A stretch of DNA of 64,000 bases. Source: Aquatica leii. Lineage: Eukaryota > Arthropoda > Insecta > Coleoptera > Lampyridae. A program made the translations under genes and the position numbers. Shown here piece by piece: positions 12,403-23,548 of this stretch. The notes beneath the pieces were generated by a model, which had not been told where the DNA came from, did no database searches, and worked only from the letters and a program-made list of their open reading frames with translations. Position 1 is the first letter of the stretch. Each line of letters opens with the position of its first letter. Where the stretch lies: assembly GCA_035610365.1 (NCBI GenBank), contig CM069432.1, positions 181,955,027-182,019,026 on the forward strand. Reading direction: 5' to 3'.

Positions 12403-14259
12403 TTATGCCGATGACGCGTTTGGAAACAGTTAAAATGGATTCAAAGTTAATTGATTTTCCCAAATCAAAAAAAAAATTGGACAAGATTCAATGAATAAAA
12501 ATATGGAAGAAAAAACTAGAAAAATGAAGGAAAATTCTATAAAAATGAAAGCAATACTGTCTGAAAATTTTCAGAAAATAGAAGAACAATTGTTGGAAAA
12601 TTCTAGAAGTTTAAAAGAAAAAATACGAACAAGCATTGAAAATCAAATGAAGACTATTGAGGAGCAAATACAAGTTAGTATAAAAAACCAAATTAAAATT
12701 ATTCCAGAAGAAACCCAAGCAGACATGTTAAATTTAAAAGCAGAAATTTGTGAAACTGTGAATGACAAAATAGAAGCAGTATGAGACAGAATGAAACTGC
12801 TTGAAGAAAAAATAAACCAAATGATTTGGTTCGGTAAAGGAAGCATCATGAGCGAAGATTTAATAATAGACCATTGGGAAGAAACCACTCACAAGTTTAA
12901 AGTTGTACCTCCAAATGTTGATGATAAAGTTTCATGGTCAACTTACTACAAGCAGTTTGAAGCCGCAGTTACAGCTAATGGTTGGAAAAACAAGCAGAAA
13001 GCGACGTTTTTAATAGTGTCCTTACGTGGAGAAGCTCTTGGAAACTTGGAAATTATTCCTGATCACCTCCAAAAAAAATACTTTTAATTTTACGTTTAGA
13101 ATTTAGATATGGGAACGCTCATTTTCAACAAGTGTACCAAGCTTAAATTGAAAGTCGGGTTCAGAGAGCTTGCGTATCCTACAGTACCAGATACCTTCTT
13201 GGAGCAGTTAGCTATTTAAACCTTTGTAGACGGCCTCCGAGACAGCGAAACCCAGCAGACTCTCCGGTTAGCTCGACCGAAGACGTTGGATGATGTTTTA
13301 GTACATGGCTAGGACTTTGAAACAGCAAAACAAGCATTGCAACGAGACGGTACTCCGCTGTGCTGCAGAAGTACCCGCGCAGACACTAGAAAGCATCGAC
13401 GAATTTTTTGGAAAAAAAGAGTGACGACTTTGAACTGCGGTAAAATAGGCCATGTACGACGATCGCGCACTAAACCTAAGAAGAAGACAAGAAGAGCGCT
13501 CAAAAATTTGTTACGAGTTGACTAAAAGAGACAAAAGTTAATCTCATCTAGTAATATTCCGAAGATTATCATTCAAATGGTATCGCATAAGGAGCAATTG
13601 CATAGCATTTATCTCGATGGCAAGATCCGTAGAAGAAGTGTTTAATTACTGGTTGACACGGAAGCGACTAAGACCATAATTCGTTCGGACATATTATGGG
13701 AAGCTGAGAAGAGATCACCACTAACAGGACGATTTCGAACGGCGACAGGCAAAGAAATACCTACTCACGGACAAGTCAAAGTAACCATTGGTTTGGGAAA
13801 TGGAGTACTCGACCATCAAGTACTAGTAACCAACATCACGGAAGACGTCATCTTGCAAATGGACGTTATAAAGAAGTATGGCTTCCATTCGGATATAAAG
13901 ATCGATGTCCTGAAGATCGACACTGAAGAAATTCTTTTTTATTCGTCAGAGAAGGCAGTCGCGCGAGTCTTATTGAGTAAATACGTCACTCTGCGAGGAC
14001 TGAAAGTGTGCTGATGGGACGCCTGGATGGAAATCTCCGAGAAGACTATATTTGCGCGATTGAACCAATGGAGGGCGATTTAGTGGAAAAGGGAGTACAT
14101 GTGGGCAGAACTTTAGTACGAGTAAAAAACACGATATCAGTAAGGATCTTAAATATCAAATTAGATCCAGTAACGTTGACAAAGAAGACCGTGATAGACC
14201 AGTATCTTAAATTGTTATGTTATTTCATTTGCTTATATGTACAAAGTCGCTTAATCTAA
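12403..14259 (+). pseudogene. gag-pro: Ty3/gypsy gag and protease, broken
   Basis: Segments in order are: an N-terminal coiled coil rich in K, E, Q and I (12491-12781); a stop (TGA at 12782); a Gag core with SWSTYYKQFEAAVTANGW and IVSLRGEALG (12920-13050); a later Gag block with ELAYPTVPDTFLEQLA and FVDGLRDSETQQTLRLARP (13168-13280); a degenerate zinc knuckle NCGKIGHV (13434-13457) lacking flanking cysteines; and a retropepsin-like protease (13640-14010). The protease catalytic triplet is changed: GAC-ACG-GAA (13655-13663) reads D-T-E where the family has D-T-G. Frames shift repeatedly. Reverse transcriptase, RNase H and integrase are absent; the element ends after a LDPVTLTKKTVI block. No 3' LTR follows directly. 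An ATG at 12403 is the likely ancestral Gag start. Confidence 0.88.
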
Positions 14260-17017
14260 GAGACCTGCATCATTATTATTATTAATTCTATTATTAGCCG
14301 TATTGCGATATTTGTTAGTAATCCCTTAATTCTTATCTATTTGTTTAATTCTTCTCGTTCTCAGCTTCTTTCACTATCTTTGAAATAAGTATATTTGTTG
14401 TTATACTTGTGTTTCGGCAATTTGTTTAGTTTTAGTGTTTGCCAGATGTAAACGGGATCTGTAGTGGATATTTCTACCGAACCGAACCAAAAATCAAATA
14501 AACAACTTTTAAGTAGTTAAATAATTAGATTTTCAGTTCCAAAAAAGTGCCATCCCGGTAGGTCTTGTTTTAATATATACAACCACGGAAACCTCCGCTT
14601 TTAGTAGCTATACAAATACAATGGTTGATTGTCTTAATTGTTTTTAATAAATTATAGATCTAAAACTATAATAAAAACCACAAAAATAAAAATAATTAAG
14701 GACACAGATGGAAAAACATTACATCTGATTAAAAACACAGAAATAAAGCTATACGTTTAGCATATATTTAAATAAATAAAACCTACGTAAAATATCTACA
14801 GTTAAGTACTTTCATTATTTTGTTAGAAATACACTAAATAAAAATTTTAATATTTAAAATAATACCTTAAATTTTCACGTTGCTCTAAAAGCATTTTGTT
14901 AGAAAATGAATTCCTCCGTAAACTTATTTTTTAACAACAAAATGTAAGTGAGTGAGTAGATAAAAATTAGGACAAGACGTCTTTCTTAATTAAAAATGTT
15001 TTCTTGACTACTTTAAGATTCCTGGCGCTGTACCAATTTTTTAACGTGTAAAGATGTTTCCCACTTCATGGTATTGTAATTTTCTCGATGCCAGTCATTC
15101 ATTCCGTTATAATGTAAAAGTTGCATCAGTAAACAGTTTTTTTTAATACTCTTAATTAGTACACCAAAATCAGATTTAAATAAAAATAGAAGAAATACTT
15201 AATAAATTTTGAATAGATGATTTAAAAAAAAATAATTAAATTTATAAATTTGTTCTATTTAATTCAACAAATGTTTAAAAGAGATTTTATATTTACATGT
15301 ATTTCTAAAAGTTTGCGATAAAAATATTTTGGAATTTAGCGTATATTTGAGGTTGTATATCTCTATAAAAGCTTCAGAAATCGTTCAATTCAAATTTTAA
15401 AAGAATTTCTTTGAACATAAAATTACTTTCTATTTTATATGCAACTAACATATTATTTATAGTTTATTTAAATTTTAGTGTTTTGAATATTATACATAAC
15501 AACACAAAAGAAACTACTATTATACTTTATTTTTCCAATTTTAAATTTAATTTTTTCTATTATTTTTGGTAGACTGTTTTCTTAAGGCATGCACAGCCGT
15601 GGCAATTAGTTTAATACGTTTCATTACAATGAACATAATCGATTTTGTGGATATGAATTAATGCCAATAAAATTACATTACCACGCAGTGTGTATAAGAA
15701 ACAACATTACGTGCTTCATTAAGCAAAGTGTTAACTACAATTTCATTAAAGTTGATTTTGTAAAGATTCCGGGTTTTAATTATAGTATGTTGCGAATGCT
15801 AGTGTATACATTTGTTTAACATGTACACGTTATATAGACTATTGTTGCGTTTTACGCAGTTTTACTGATTGTTTAAGCGCCTGAATATCTTCTTATAAAA
15901 AGTAGTAACGTGAATACTTTTAAACTATTACAATGTAGTACCTAACGTGTGAATTTATATATACTTTTTAAAGTATACAAACATCTTATACATAGTATAA
16001 AGATCAATAAAGAAACGCTTAGACAAGGTATTTTGCATAATAAGTTTGTTACTTGAGAATTTCATGTTTATTATAATCCATCAATAGAAATTTTTAGTAT
16101 ATAGAAAAAAGTCATATCGAATTAAAGATCTAAATTCTATTGAATATTTTTATTTAATTAAAACTGATCTCAAAATTTACCAAATTCTTAGCACATAAAG
16201 CTTATTTTATTAAGAATAATTCTTATTTTAAAACAAGTATCATAGAAACAACGAAACACAGTTCTAAAAACAAAGAAGACTAATGCACTTTATCACAGGT
16301 TGCTCACTTTACATGAAAGCGGTAAACTTTATTGTAGTACATACTTGCAACATTTTGTCGTTCCAATCACAATTTTAGACTAAATTATAAACAAATATAG
16401 TAAGAAGTGTATAGCAATCATGTCGATGTCCACAAGTTACATTACCGTGAAGCCACTGAGTTGAGTTATAAAATTGCGTGCAATAGTTTAAACGAGCGAT
16501 ACAATAATTCTTAATGATTGATATTTCGTCACGTTAAATTATTATTTAATTTAGAAAAGATTATTATTGAGTCATCCTTAAAAATTATAAGTTTGTCGAT
16601 TTGTTTTAAAAATTCTATAGATTAAAGAAATATATTTTTGTTATATTTTAAATTAGACCAAAATAGTTTAGGAGAATTTGAAAATGCAAGAACGTATAAC
16701 AGTATACATAGTTCAATTAAGCAAACTCATTAAATTCTTAGAAAAAAAGCGTCCTTGTTAGATACGCTTAAACAAAGTAAAAAGGTTGATTCTTTTGATT
16801 TGATTTTGTGAGACGCAGTCAAAATTTTTGATCGCGACTAATCCCGTTTGTCACTTTTGTAAAACTGGGCACATTTAAAAATAGATCAATGTATAGATGT
16901 CGTCTCACATACACCTAATAGATATAGCTAATTCCCTTTTGCAAATTTATGCACAATTTAAAATTCATTTAATGTTTATGCTCTCTACACCTTCTCTTAA
17001 TATTTTGTGTTTGGTAA
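14260..17017. other. no recognised feature
   Basis: Very AT-rich, with no sustained frame, RNA gene or paired repeat seen. Confidence 0.5.
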
Positions 17018-17019
17018 TA

Positions 17020-17061
17020 CGAGGGCATATTGAAAACTAATGCCTCCATGGCTATAACTTT
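17020..17061 (+). repeat. mariner left terminal inverted repeat
   Basis: It starts CGAGGGCATATTGAAAACTA and runs 42 bases. It is the complement of 18321-18362 except for one A/T difference near position 15. Confidence 0.97.
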
Positions 17062-17134
17062 ATTAATAATAGATATACGGTTTACATATAAATGTGAAAT
17101 AATAGTGAAAACTGTCCTCTACGCACTCATGTAT

Positions 17135-18202
17135 TTACTTTTCCACATAATCGCCGTTAGCAGCAATACATTTACGCCAACGTACTACGAGTTTTGTAAG
17201 TCCGTCACGGAAAAAGTCTGAAGACTTCCCACGGCACCATTTCCGCACCTCCGCTATCACCTCTGCATCCGAAGAGAAACGCTTGCCTTTAAGATGTTCC
17301 TTAAGCTTCGGAAAGAGGAAAAAGTCACAAGGCGCAAGATCTGGGCTATAAGGTGGATGAGGTAGCACGTCATGAAACCGAAGCTTCTCCAGTGCTGTAC
17401 GCGTTCTCTGACTTGTGTGAGGCCGAGCGTTATCATGTTGCAGAATAGGCACTTTGTCTGGACGAACCCTACGCAGCCGTTGCTGTAGATGTGTAAGGGT
17501 GTTAACATATCGTTCGGAGTTGACAGTATGACCACGTTCCAAAAATTCGATGTGAACGATGCCATCGCAATCCCAGAAAACGGTAATCATGACTTTCCCA
17601 GCTGATGGAACTGCTTTGAACTTTTTCAAGTTTGGCGAACCCTTATGTATGTACTCCATGGACTGACGTTTCATTTCAGGGTCGTAATGATGCGCCCACG
17701 ACTCGTCACTGGTCACAATGCTGTGGAGAAAAGCGTCACCTTCTGCTTCATATCGAGTCAAGAGTTGTTCGCAAATTTGTTTCCGATTGGCTTTCATTTC
17801 ATCAGTAAGCATTCGGGGAACCCAACGCGCGCAAACTCTCCTGTACTTCAGCACATTGCAGATAATGTGATGTACTCTTTCTTGTGAAATACCCACCCTG
17901 TTGGCAATGTCAGTTTGGTTACACCGTCGATTCTCACGAACAAGTTCATCCACGAGAGCGACCTGCCTTTCACCACACGCAGACACTGGTCGGCCACTGC
18001 GTACCCGATTATGGATATCCGTTTTAACAGGATTTGCGTCTTTCACAGTCCTTACCCACCTCCTAACAGTACTCACATCAACACACGCATCACGGTACAC
18101 GGCACTCAACCTTCGATGGATGTCAATCGGCGCTACACCCTCTGCAGTAAGAAATTCAATGACAGCTCGTTGCTTTAACCGTACGTCCATGTCGGTCGCC
18201 AT
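17135..18202 (-). CDS. mariner transposase, intact
   Basis: A cut-and-paste transposase that binds the element's inverted repeats and moves it into TA dinucleotides in the nucleus. The start at 18202 (MATDMDV) is preferred over an in-frame ATG seven codons upstream; this gives about 355 residues, normal for mariner. The N-terminal third contains two helix-turn-helix regions (about 10-50 and 80-115). The linker motif WVPR is at about 127-130. The catalytic residues are Asp166 (TSDESW), Asp257 (HDNARPH) and Asp293 (APCDFFLF), with YSPDL upstream of the last. Counting directly, 35 residues separate the second and third aspartates, one more than the usual 34, because of RFHDV where relatives have a shorter stretch. 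There are no stops or frameshifts. The C-terminal KCIAANGDYVEK matches the family. Confidence 0.97.
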   Translation of the reverse strand: MATDMDVRLKQRAVIEFLTAEGVAPIDIHRRLSAVYRDACVDVSTVRRWVRTVKDANPVKTDIHNRVRSGRPVSACGERQVALVDELVRENRRCNQTDIANRVGISQERVHHIICNVLKYRRVCARWVPRMLTDEMKANRKQICEQLLTRYEAEGDAFLHSIVTSDESWAHHYDPEMKRQSMEYIHKGSPNLKKFKAVPSAGKVMITVFWDCDGIVHIEFLERGHTVNSERYVNTLTHLQQRLRRVRPDKVPILQHDNARPHTSQRTRTALEKLRFHDVLPHPPYSPDLAPCDFFLFPKLKEHLKGKRFSSDAEVIAEVRKWCRGKSSDFFRDGLTKLVVRWRKCIAANGDYVEK

Positions 18203-18320
18203 GTTTAGAGTTGTTGTGCGCAAGCGCGATGTTGCTGAGAATCTCCACTAGGAGGACTTATGTACTAATACTTAAGGTAAATGGCAAACCACTTTTGACA
18301 CGGTCTGGCCCGTTATTATA

Positions 18321-18362
18321 AAAGTTATAGCCATGGAGGCATTAGTATTCAATATGCCCTCG
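18321..18362 (-). repeat. mariner right terminal inverted repeat
   Basis: It ends CAATATGCCCTCG, followed by the TA target duplication, and pairs with 17020-17061. Confidence 0.97.
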
Positions 18363-18364
18363 TA

Positions 18365-18895
18365 CTTTTAATAACTAGCACAATTTCAAGTGCTTCAGTG
18401 AATATTTCTTGTTTGAATATTCTAACAAATGTTTTATTATTGGATCGAGATGTTAAAGTTGCTGGAGAGATTAACATTTTTTAGGCCTCACTTGTTTGTA
18501 TAAATTATTATCCGTTGATCAAATATTTCTGGGATAAAGCCCAAATGGCAAAATACTTGTCCTGGTTGGGTTGTTAGCGGTTCATTACATTACGGCACTG
18601 ATTCAAACTTGAGTTAGTTGTCACATTTCTTCTACTTTAAATAACCAAGATCAGTTTTTATAATTTTTGGAAACTGGAAGAATGATCTTCTTCTAATCCA
18701 ATGTCTATCGAAAAAATCGAATATGAAAGTTATTATGATTATAAGCGACTTTTGGTTTAGGCTCTCCTTGAAAGCGAAAACAAGAAGCAGGATTTACAGG
18801 GTGTAATACTGGTAGCCAACGGTTGCTGAGTTTTAAACCGTTGCCGAAATGGCTATCGCCATGATCCTTTCTAACTGCGTTGCATCTAATTTCCT
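18365..18895. other. no recognised feature
   Basis: AT-rich left part. The part from about 18660 may belong to the element that supplied the adjacent LTR, but no protein motif was identified. Confidence 0.4.
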
Positions 18896-19275
18896 GTTCT
18901 GACAACTTTGAGACAATAACCTAAGTATCTAGAAAATTCTTGGTACAGATAACAGAAATATATAAAAAGTATTCAAAGGAGGCTGAGATCAGTTGTTCGA
19001 AGTCTTAAGTTAAGAAAACTGTCCGTTTAAATAAATAAGTGACTAACCTGTGTGCTAAAATAAATAGATAAAGTGCCCGTGTCAGTCAAAGATAAATATA
19101 ACGGCGTATAAGCGTACGTGCTTTTAATGTAAACAAATACCGGTTTAGATAAACAAAAGTAATCCGCAAATATAATTTTTCGAGTGATAGTAATATATAA
19201 ATTAGTATAAGTATTTTTCTTAAATATTGTTAGTTTTAATTAGTTAGGTGTATTTCTAATCGTGTAAATATTTGT
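18896..19275 (+). mobile_element. solo gypsy LTR (copy 2)
   Basis: It is homologous to 11851-12235 across the TATA box, R and U5 regions, sharing TAAATAAATAAGTGACTAAC, CGTACGTGC and TTAGTATAAGTA. TATAAAA starts at 18961 and TCAGTT gives a start A at 18991, again 30 bases. A heat-shock-like TAGAAAATTCTTGG lies upstream at about 18930. No Gag or Pol sequence adjoins it, so it is a solo LTR or a fragment. The exact 5' end is uncertain. Confidence 0.75.
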
Positions 19276-19372
19276 TAATAAATAAATTAGCTTTAAGAAT
19301 TGTTGAAGTTATCTTCAGTATATTAAAACGCATAAATTTAGTAAATTAGATTCAAAGATAACATACATAATA
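19276..19372. other. short AT-rich spacer
   Basis: Separates the LTR from the next element; nothing recognised. Confidence 0.4.
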
Positions 19373-20185
19373 CAGTGCACTCCGCTTAATATAATCACGT
19401 TAGAACATGGGGTTTTCGATAACAATAACCGAATAATAACAATATCCGAAATTCAAAAATAAGACAAATTAATGTATATTGGTTAGAAAGCAGTAAATAC
19501 GTACAGCGTGTATTTGATTAACAGGTTTTTTTAGAAGGTGAATTATAGCATCAAACAAAAACTGATAAAATAAAAATTCTCCTAAAATGTTTTAAAAAAC
19601 CAAAATTTTGTGCTAAATAAATCAAAAACGGACCCATAGCATTAAATATTTTGTTGATGCCGTTAATTAAAAATAATAAAAAATAACGTTATGATGTTTA
19701 ATTTGCTGTTCTAAGAACAACATTTCTTTTCAGTAATTTGCTGACACTAATAATACAAACAAATACGAAATAACGTTATTACATGAGACGTACTTAAATT
19801 AAGTTGTTATTCTATTATTCTAAGAACGCACATGTTTTCTAAGTGAATTCTTGAAGAAAACGTATTTACAGATGATTACAAAACGTAATGTTACGTTGGT
19901 CAGTTAAAATATTTGAATAAATAAATAACACTGAAAGAATAAAACAACTATCTTTAGAGTACAATGATTAAATTTTGTACTCTAGACAAATGTGAAAATT
20001 CATCTAAAAAATGTATGCAAAATGGGTATTCATGTATAGAAAATTGATAACATAAACCAAAATTATGATGACAGTAAACGATGTTTTTTATATGTAGTAG
20101 TGTACATCCGGCTTGTTCTTTAATAAAGCGATAACATTATCCGACTAATAACATTATCCGTGATTCCAATAAGCGACGTGCACTG
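19373..20185. mobile_element. non-autonomous CAGTG-ended DNA transposon
   Basis: An 813-bp element flanked by TA on both sides (19371-19372 and 20186-20187). It starts CAGTGCACTCCGCTTA and ends AAGCGACGTGCACTG. About 150-200 bases at each end align with the ends of the 36357-41429 transposon, for example CCGAAATT, AAGCAGTAAATAC and CAGCGTGTAT on the left, and TTGATAACATAAACC and GATAACATTATCCG on the right. It encodes no protein, so it would depend on a transposase supplied elsewhere. Confidence 0.85.
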
Positions 20186-20632
20186 TATTAACCGTCTGTC
20201 GGCGCAATCGGTCTGACATGCACCGCTCGGATGTTTATTCCTTCTTTTCTAAGAAAGGTAAAAGTGTGTTTTTCTTAGTACTCTATTCTTTAACTGATGA
20301 TTTTTTTTACTTAGTTTACTTGTCCGCTTCATAAGTGCAGTTATCCATATTGATCTCAGAGGCATATTTCACCCGAATGTACACTATGAATCTTAAAATT
20401 TTATTGCAATTGTTTATTTCAGTTTTAGTTTATTTCGGTACGGAAAACATCAATATTTTTCAGAAATATAATCGTTTATTAACTTGGCTTTCCAGATTCA
20501 TTATATTCGAACATAAATTAAAGTTGGTGTTTTCCATATGTTTCTGCTAAAGTGGAATAGAGCTTGTACGATCTAACTAATTTAAGTCATCTTAACAAAA
20601 TAAAATATTTGTTGAAATATTGACATAAATTA
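20186..20632. other. AT-rich spacer
   Basis: No gene or repeat recognised between the small transposon and the palindromic element. Confidence 0.4.
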
Positions 20633-20727
20633 CCCTTCAGAAGAATAGGGACAGAATCCCCCCCCACTTTTTACTTTTCCTGACGTCATTACTGACCTCG
20701 GAAAGAACGTGGACGACTTACTTTTGG

Positions 20728-20880
20728 AAAAGTTTTTTTTCTCTCTCACAATGAAATTTTTTTTCTCTCTCTTACAGCAATTTTTTTTCTCTCTCACATT
20801 GTTACGTCATCGCATAACTGGTAATTTTGATTGCGTCGTGCGTCATCGCGTAAGTGATAATTTTTTATGCGTCATAAAGT
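20728..20880 (+). repeat. subterminal repeat block of the left arm
   Basis: Three copies of a T-run followed by CTCTCTC are spaced about 25 bases apart. They are followed by three copies of a CGTCATCGC-TAA/GCGTCAT motif. A CRE-like TGACGTCA lies just outside at about 20680. The block is repeated in the right arm, where the T-runs are eroded. Clustered motifs near an end could be protein-binding sites; this is inference. Confidence 0.6.
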
Positions 20881-20927
20881 CTCATGATTTGAGCGAGAAA
20901 GAAAATATTTTTATTTAAAAAAAGCTG

Positions 20928-20999
20928 TGGGTCTACATGGATTCGAAACCGGGTTTCTTGATTACAAAGCGGCGAGCTTAACCGCTGGGCTACGCAGAT
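20928..20999 (-). ncRNA. tRNA-like sequence in left arm
   Basis: On the minus strand it contains an A-box-like TAGCCCAGCGG and a B-box-like GGTTTCGAATCC. A 6-bp acceptor-type pairing (TCTGCG with TGTAGA) is possible. The 3' end reads C-CCA and is followed shortly by a run of seven T (Pol III terminator). The anticodon arm does not pair well and the B box has an extra T, so it is a tRNA-derived relic rather than a functional tRNA. It appears identical to the right-arm copy. Confidence 0.55.
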
Positions 21000-21345
21000 A
21001 GTTAAATTTAAACGGTCAGTTGTAAAATATTATCCATGATTGTAAACAAGATCGTCAAATAAAAAAATTGCAGTAAAAAATTTCTTATAAAAGATTAGTA
21101 CTAAAATGGCGAAATAATTTTTAAATAAATGTGAAACTACTACGTTACTTGTATACTTACCCGAAAGGCAAAATTGCTGAATCATTAACCTGTTTTTCTA
21201 ATGTGTCACATGTCAAACATTTTACTAAAAATAATTTTTGTACAAACATTCTTTCCCTATAAAGATATAAAACCACGTCTTTAGTAAACCTTATTTAGTT
21301 CTGGTTCACAATTCGAACCAATACTTTATTAGAAAAGTTCATGTG

Positions 21346-22030
21346 ATGGCAGCTAAAACAGCGCAAGGTGATGTAAAGAAATTCTAAACGCGAAGATTGG
21401 AATAAAAATTATAGAGCACCAGCATCACCATGTAATGTATTTTGTAATGATGTAAAAGCACTGATTATTAGCTGTATATTGACAATATATAATAGGTATA
21501 ATACTATAATAATTAACAATACAATAGTATTGCTAGCGGGCATTAACACTAGCGCGTGCTACCGTATGGCTGTGTCTCGTGTGCCACCGCCGGTACCGCC
21601 CTGGTTATATACAATACATAACACACCAATGTACATTTCTACCGCTAAAGATTACACTTTGTTTAAGGAAGTGAAAAAATCATACGGTATCAACAGCTCA
21701 AAAGATAAATCAAAAGAAGTACGCGAAAAACACGAGTTGTTTAATGAGTTATCTATTCCATTAAATCACAGTTACTCAAAAATTGCGCGTCTAGGAATAG
21801 ATGTTTATAATGGCTTCAAACCTTGCCTGAAAATAATAAAGTCCGGTTTTAATTCGGGTGTTTACTTCACGTTACCACAATTTACCGAGTTTCTAAGTGT
21901 ATTGGGCAACATGATAGAAGACCTCAGTCACAAAGATGCGGGTAAATATAATCTTGAAAATTATATAGTGCACACAACTGATGTGAACGCTGTTCGATTT
22001 GTACCTAAAAATGTTGAAGAAAAATTTTAA
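21346..22030 (+). pseudogene. arm-encoded orphan protein, left copy (broken)
   Basis: The ancestral start is an ATG followed by GCAGCTAAA at 21346. A small deletion then creates a stop (near 21386), and a ~190-bp insertion separates the N-terminal 30 codons from the rest. The remaining frame is open from about 21630 to 22030 and shares YISTAKDYTLFKE, SYGINSSKDKSKE, LGIDVYNGFKPCLKIIKSG, YFTLPQFTEFL and VHTTDVNAVRF with the right copy. There is no signal peptide and no recognisable catalytic motif; the composition is soluble and slightly basic. I do not recognise the family. Its place inside Polinton-like inverted repeats suggests a gene of that element's virus-like relatives, but the function is unknown. 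Confidence 0.6.
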
Positions 22031-22047
22031 TTGTATGCATTAAAAGA

Positions 22048-22280
22048 ATGAAGTCTTATTTTACGTCACTACTGAGCGACAGAGAAAACTGTGACTGTCC
22101 TTTTCAAGAACTTCTACAGGATGTGGTGAATTTTGTAGATGCAAACAGGAAGCCTGTTATGAAGATTTTGAAGAAGTACTCAAAGAAAAGTACAACAAAA
22201 GTTTTATGTTATATGAATTAGTTCACAAATTTCCAAGTTTTATGAACATTGCGGTAAAGAATTATATGGATACATATGAC
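22048..22280 (+). pseudogene. second arm-encoded ORF, left fragment
   Basis: It starts with ATG at 22048 (MKSYFTSLLSDRENCDCPFQ) 18 bases after the first gene's stop. A deletion relative to the right arm shifts the frame near 22140; the following frame stays open to the hAT junction at 22280, where the gene is cut. No family was recognised. Close spacing to the preceding ORF suggests the two were neighbours in the parental element. Confidence 0.5.
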
Positions 22281-23548
22281 CAGTGTTGTTCACAGATAAC
22301 TGTTTTTTAATCTAGATAAGATAACAGATAATAATGAAAAATGTTATCTAGATACAGATAAAAGATGATCTTGCAAATAATAATCTAGATAAAGATTATA
22401 GATTACCTATAAATTAACTAGATAAATCAACAGATAATTTAAGAAAAATTTATGCCAGGTTCAATGTGGTTCAGGTGGTAAGTACTGGATTTAGCAGCAA
22501 TATTTATAATTTATGTAGCTCCATACCTGTACATTCATACTAAATATATGTAGTCATGTAGTTTACAAGAGATCTTAAAAATTAAACAAAAATAGCAATT
22601 ACCTTTTATTGGATTACACAGAAATATGTACATACAAAAATAACTACCATATTGGTTCGAGAACTAGGAAGTAATAATTTATTTTCTAAGGTTGCTTCTG
22701 CAAGTTAAGAGCATTTAAAAATGTTTGTCATTAAGTTTATTTCGGCGTGGTATCAGGATTTGAGCTCCCAAGCTAAATAATCGTTCGACTGGTGCTGAGG
22801 ATAATAGGGTTGTGTTGTACTTCAAAAACATTTTTTTAACCGTTGAAAACGACTCTAACAATGTTAACTCTTTCTTTTTACAATTGAAATACATTTCCAC
22901 CTCAGAATTATCAAGTTTTCTGATCGTGTTTTCATTATTATTGTGAGCTAGTGATTTATAGAAAAAATCATCGCTGTCATCTGTGTCCCATTCACTATCT
23001 TTATTCGTAGTGTTCGAGATCAAAAGAGTAAATTTAGCGATGAACATTTCCTTACAATAATTTACAAGTCTCTCAGGAATCCACTTGGTTTTGAATTTCG
23101 GGTGACTCATCGCCGACAAAACGAAAGCTTTACTATCAGTTGGGTAATTTTCCATATCGAACAGGTGTTGGAATCTCTTTTTAATCCCTGCCATTATCGC
23201 CAATTTCAAAGCAGTGCAGTAGACAAGAGAAGAAAATTCCATCAACCTGATACGTAAAACAAATAAAGTAGGAGCAACAAACCCAAGAAAACACTCTATT
23301 TCGCCTTGTAATTTATCTAATGCACAAGCGAGTGGTTCCGTCACTCTACAGTACTCCTCAATAAAAATCCATTCTGCACTCTTCAGTTTTGGGAGTTTTA
23401 ATTTTGAGAATAATTCGCCTAGTTTATCCTTTTGTTGCAAACTTTTGTTTGTTGCATCATAATATGAATTTCATCGTGTCATAATAGTTATAATAATAAT
23501 AGTCATAATTATAGTAAAATAATAAATTATTTTGTACAGAAAACGGTC
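22281..23548 (-). mobile_element. hAT fragment inserted in the palindrome centre
   Basis: It begins with CAGTGTTGTTCACAGATAAC, a plausible hAT terminus, and is followed by a cluster of ATCTAGATAA/CAGATAA motifs (22290-22440) that look like subterminal sites. The transposase 3' half follows on the minus strand. The opposite terminus and an 8-bp target duplication were not found, so the copy is truncated on its right side. The last ~100 bases up to 23548 could belong either to it or to the host element. Confidence 0.65.
22679..23440 (-). pseudogene. hAT transposase C-terminal half, broken
   Basis: About 240 residues cover the end of the catalytic region and the C-terminal dimerisation domain. 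SSAPVERLFSLGAQILIPRR-NKL is the signature hAT dimerisation motif, and an earlier IEEYCRVTEPL block precedes it. The frame is ended by TAA at 22715-22717, where relatives carry glutamate. After it the same frame continues with MLLTCRSNLRK to a natural stop at 22679. The N-terminal BED zinc finger and the first catalytic residues are missing, and a stop lies upstream of the open segment. This is not a functional transposase. Confidence 0.9.

Larger units (their letters stand above)
17018..18364 (-). mobile_element. complete mariner transposon
   Basis: A 1343-bp element spans 17020-18362 and is flanked on both sides by TA (17018-17019 and 18363-18364), the standard mariner target duplication. 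The 42-bp terminal inverted repeats differ at one position. One intact transposase gene on the minus strand fills the interior. Base composition is far more GC-rich than the flanks. That, the near-perfect ends and the open gene suggest a relatively recent arrival, possibly by horizontal transfer, although this is inference. Confidence 0.97.
20639..22280 (+). repeat. left inverted arm of the palindromic element
   Basis: It aligns in reverse with 23549-25027 with scattered substitutions and indels. It carries an extra ~190-bp insertion after about 21430 that the other arm lacks, and it loses a few bases within the second ORF. Confidence 0.92.

Noticed and set aside
17645..18251. Plus-strand ORFs overlapping the mariner
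   Set aside because: They are reverse-strand shadows of the transposase gene, without family motifs.
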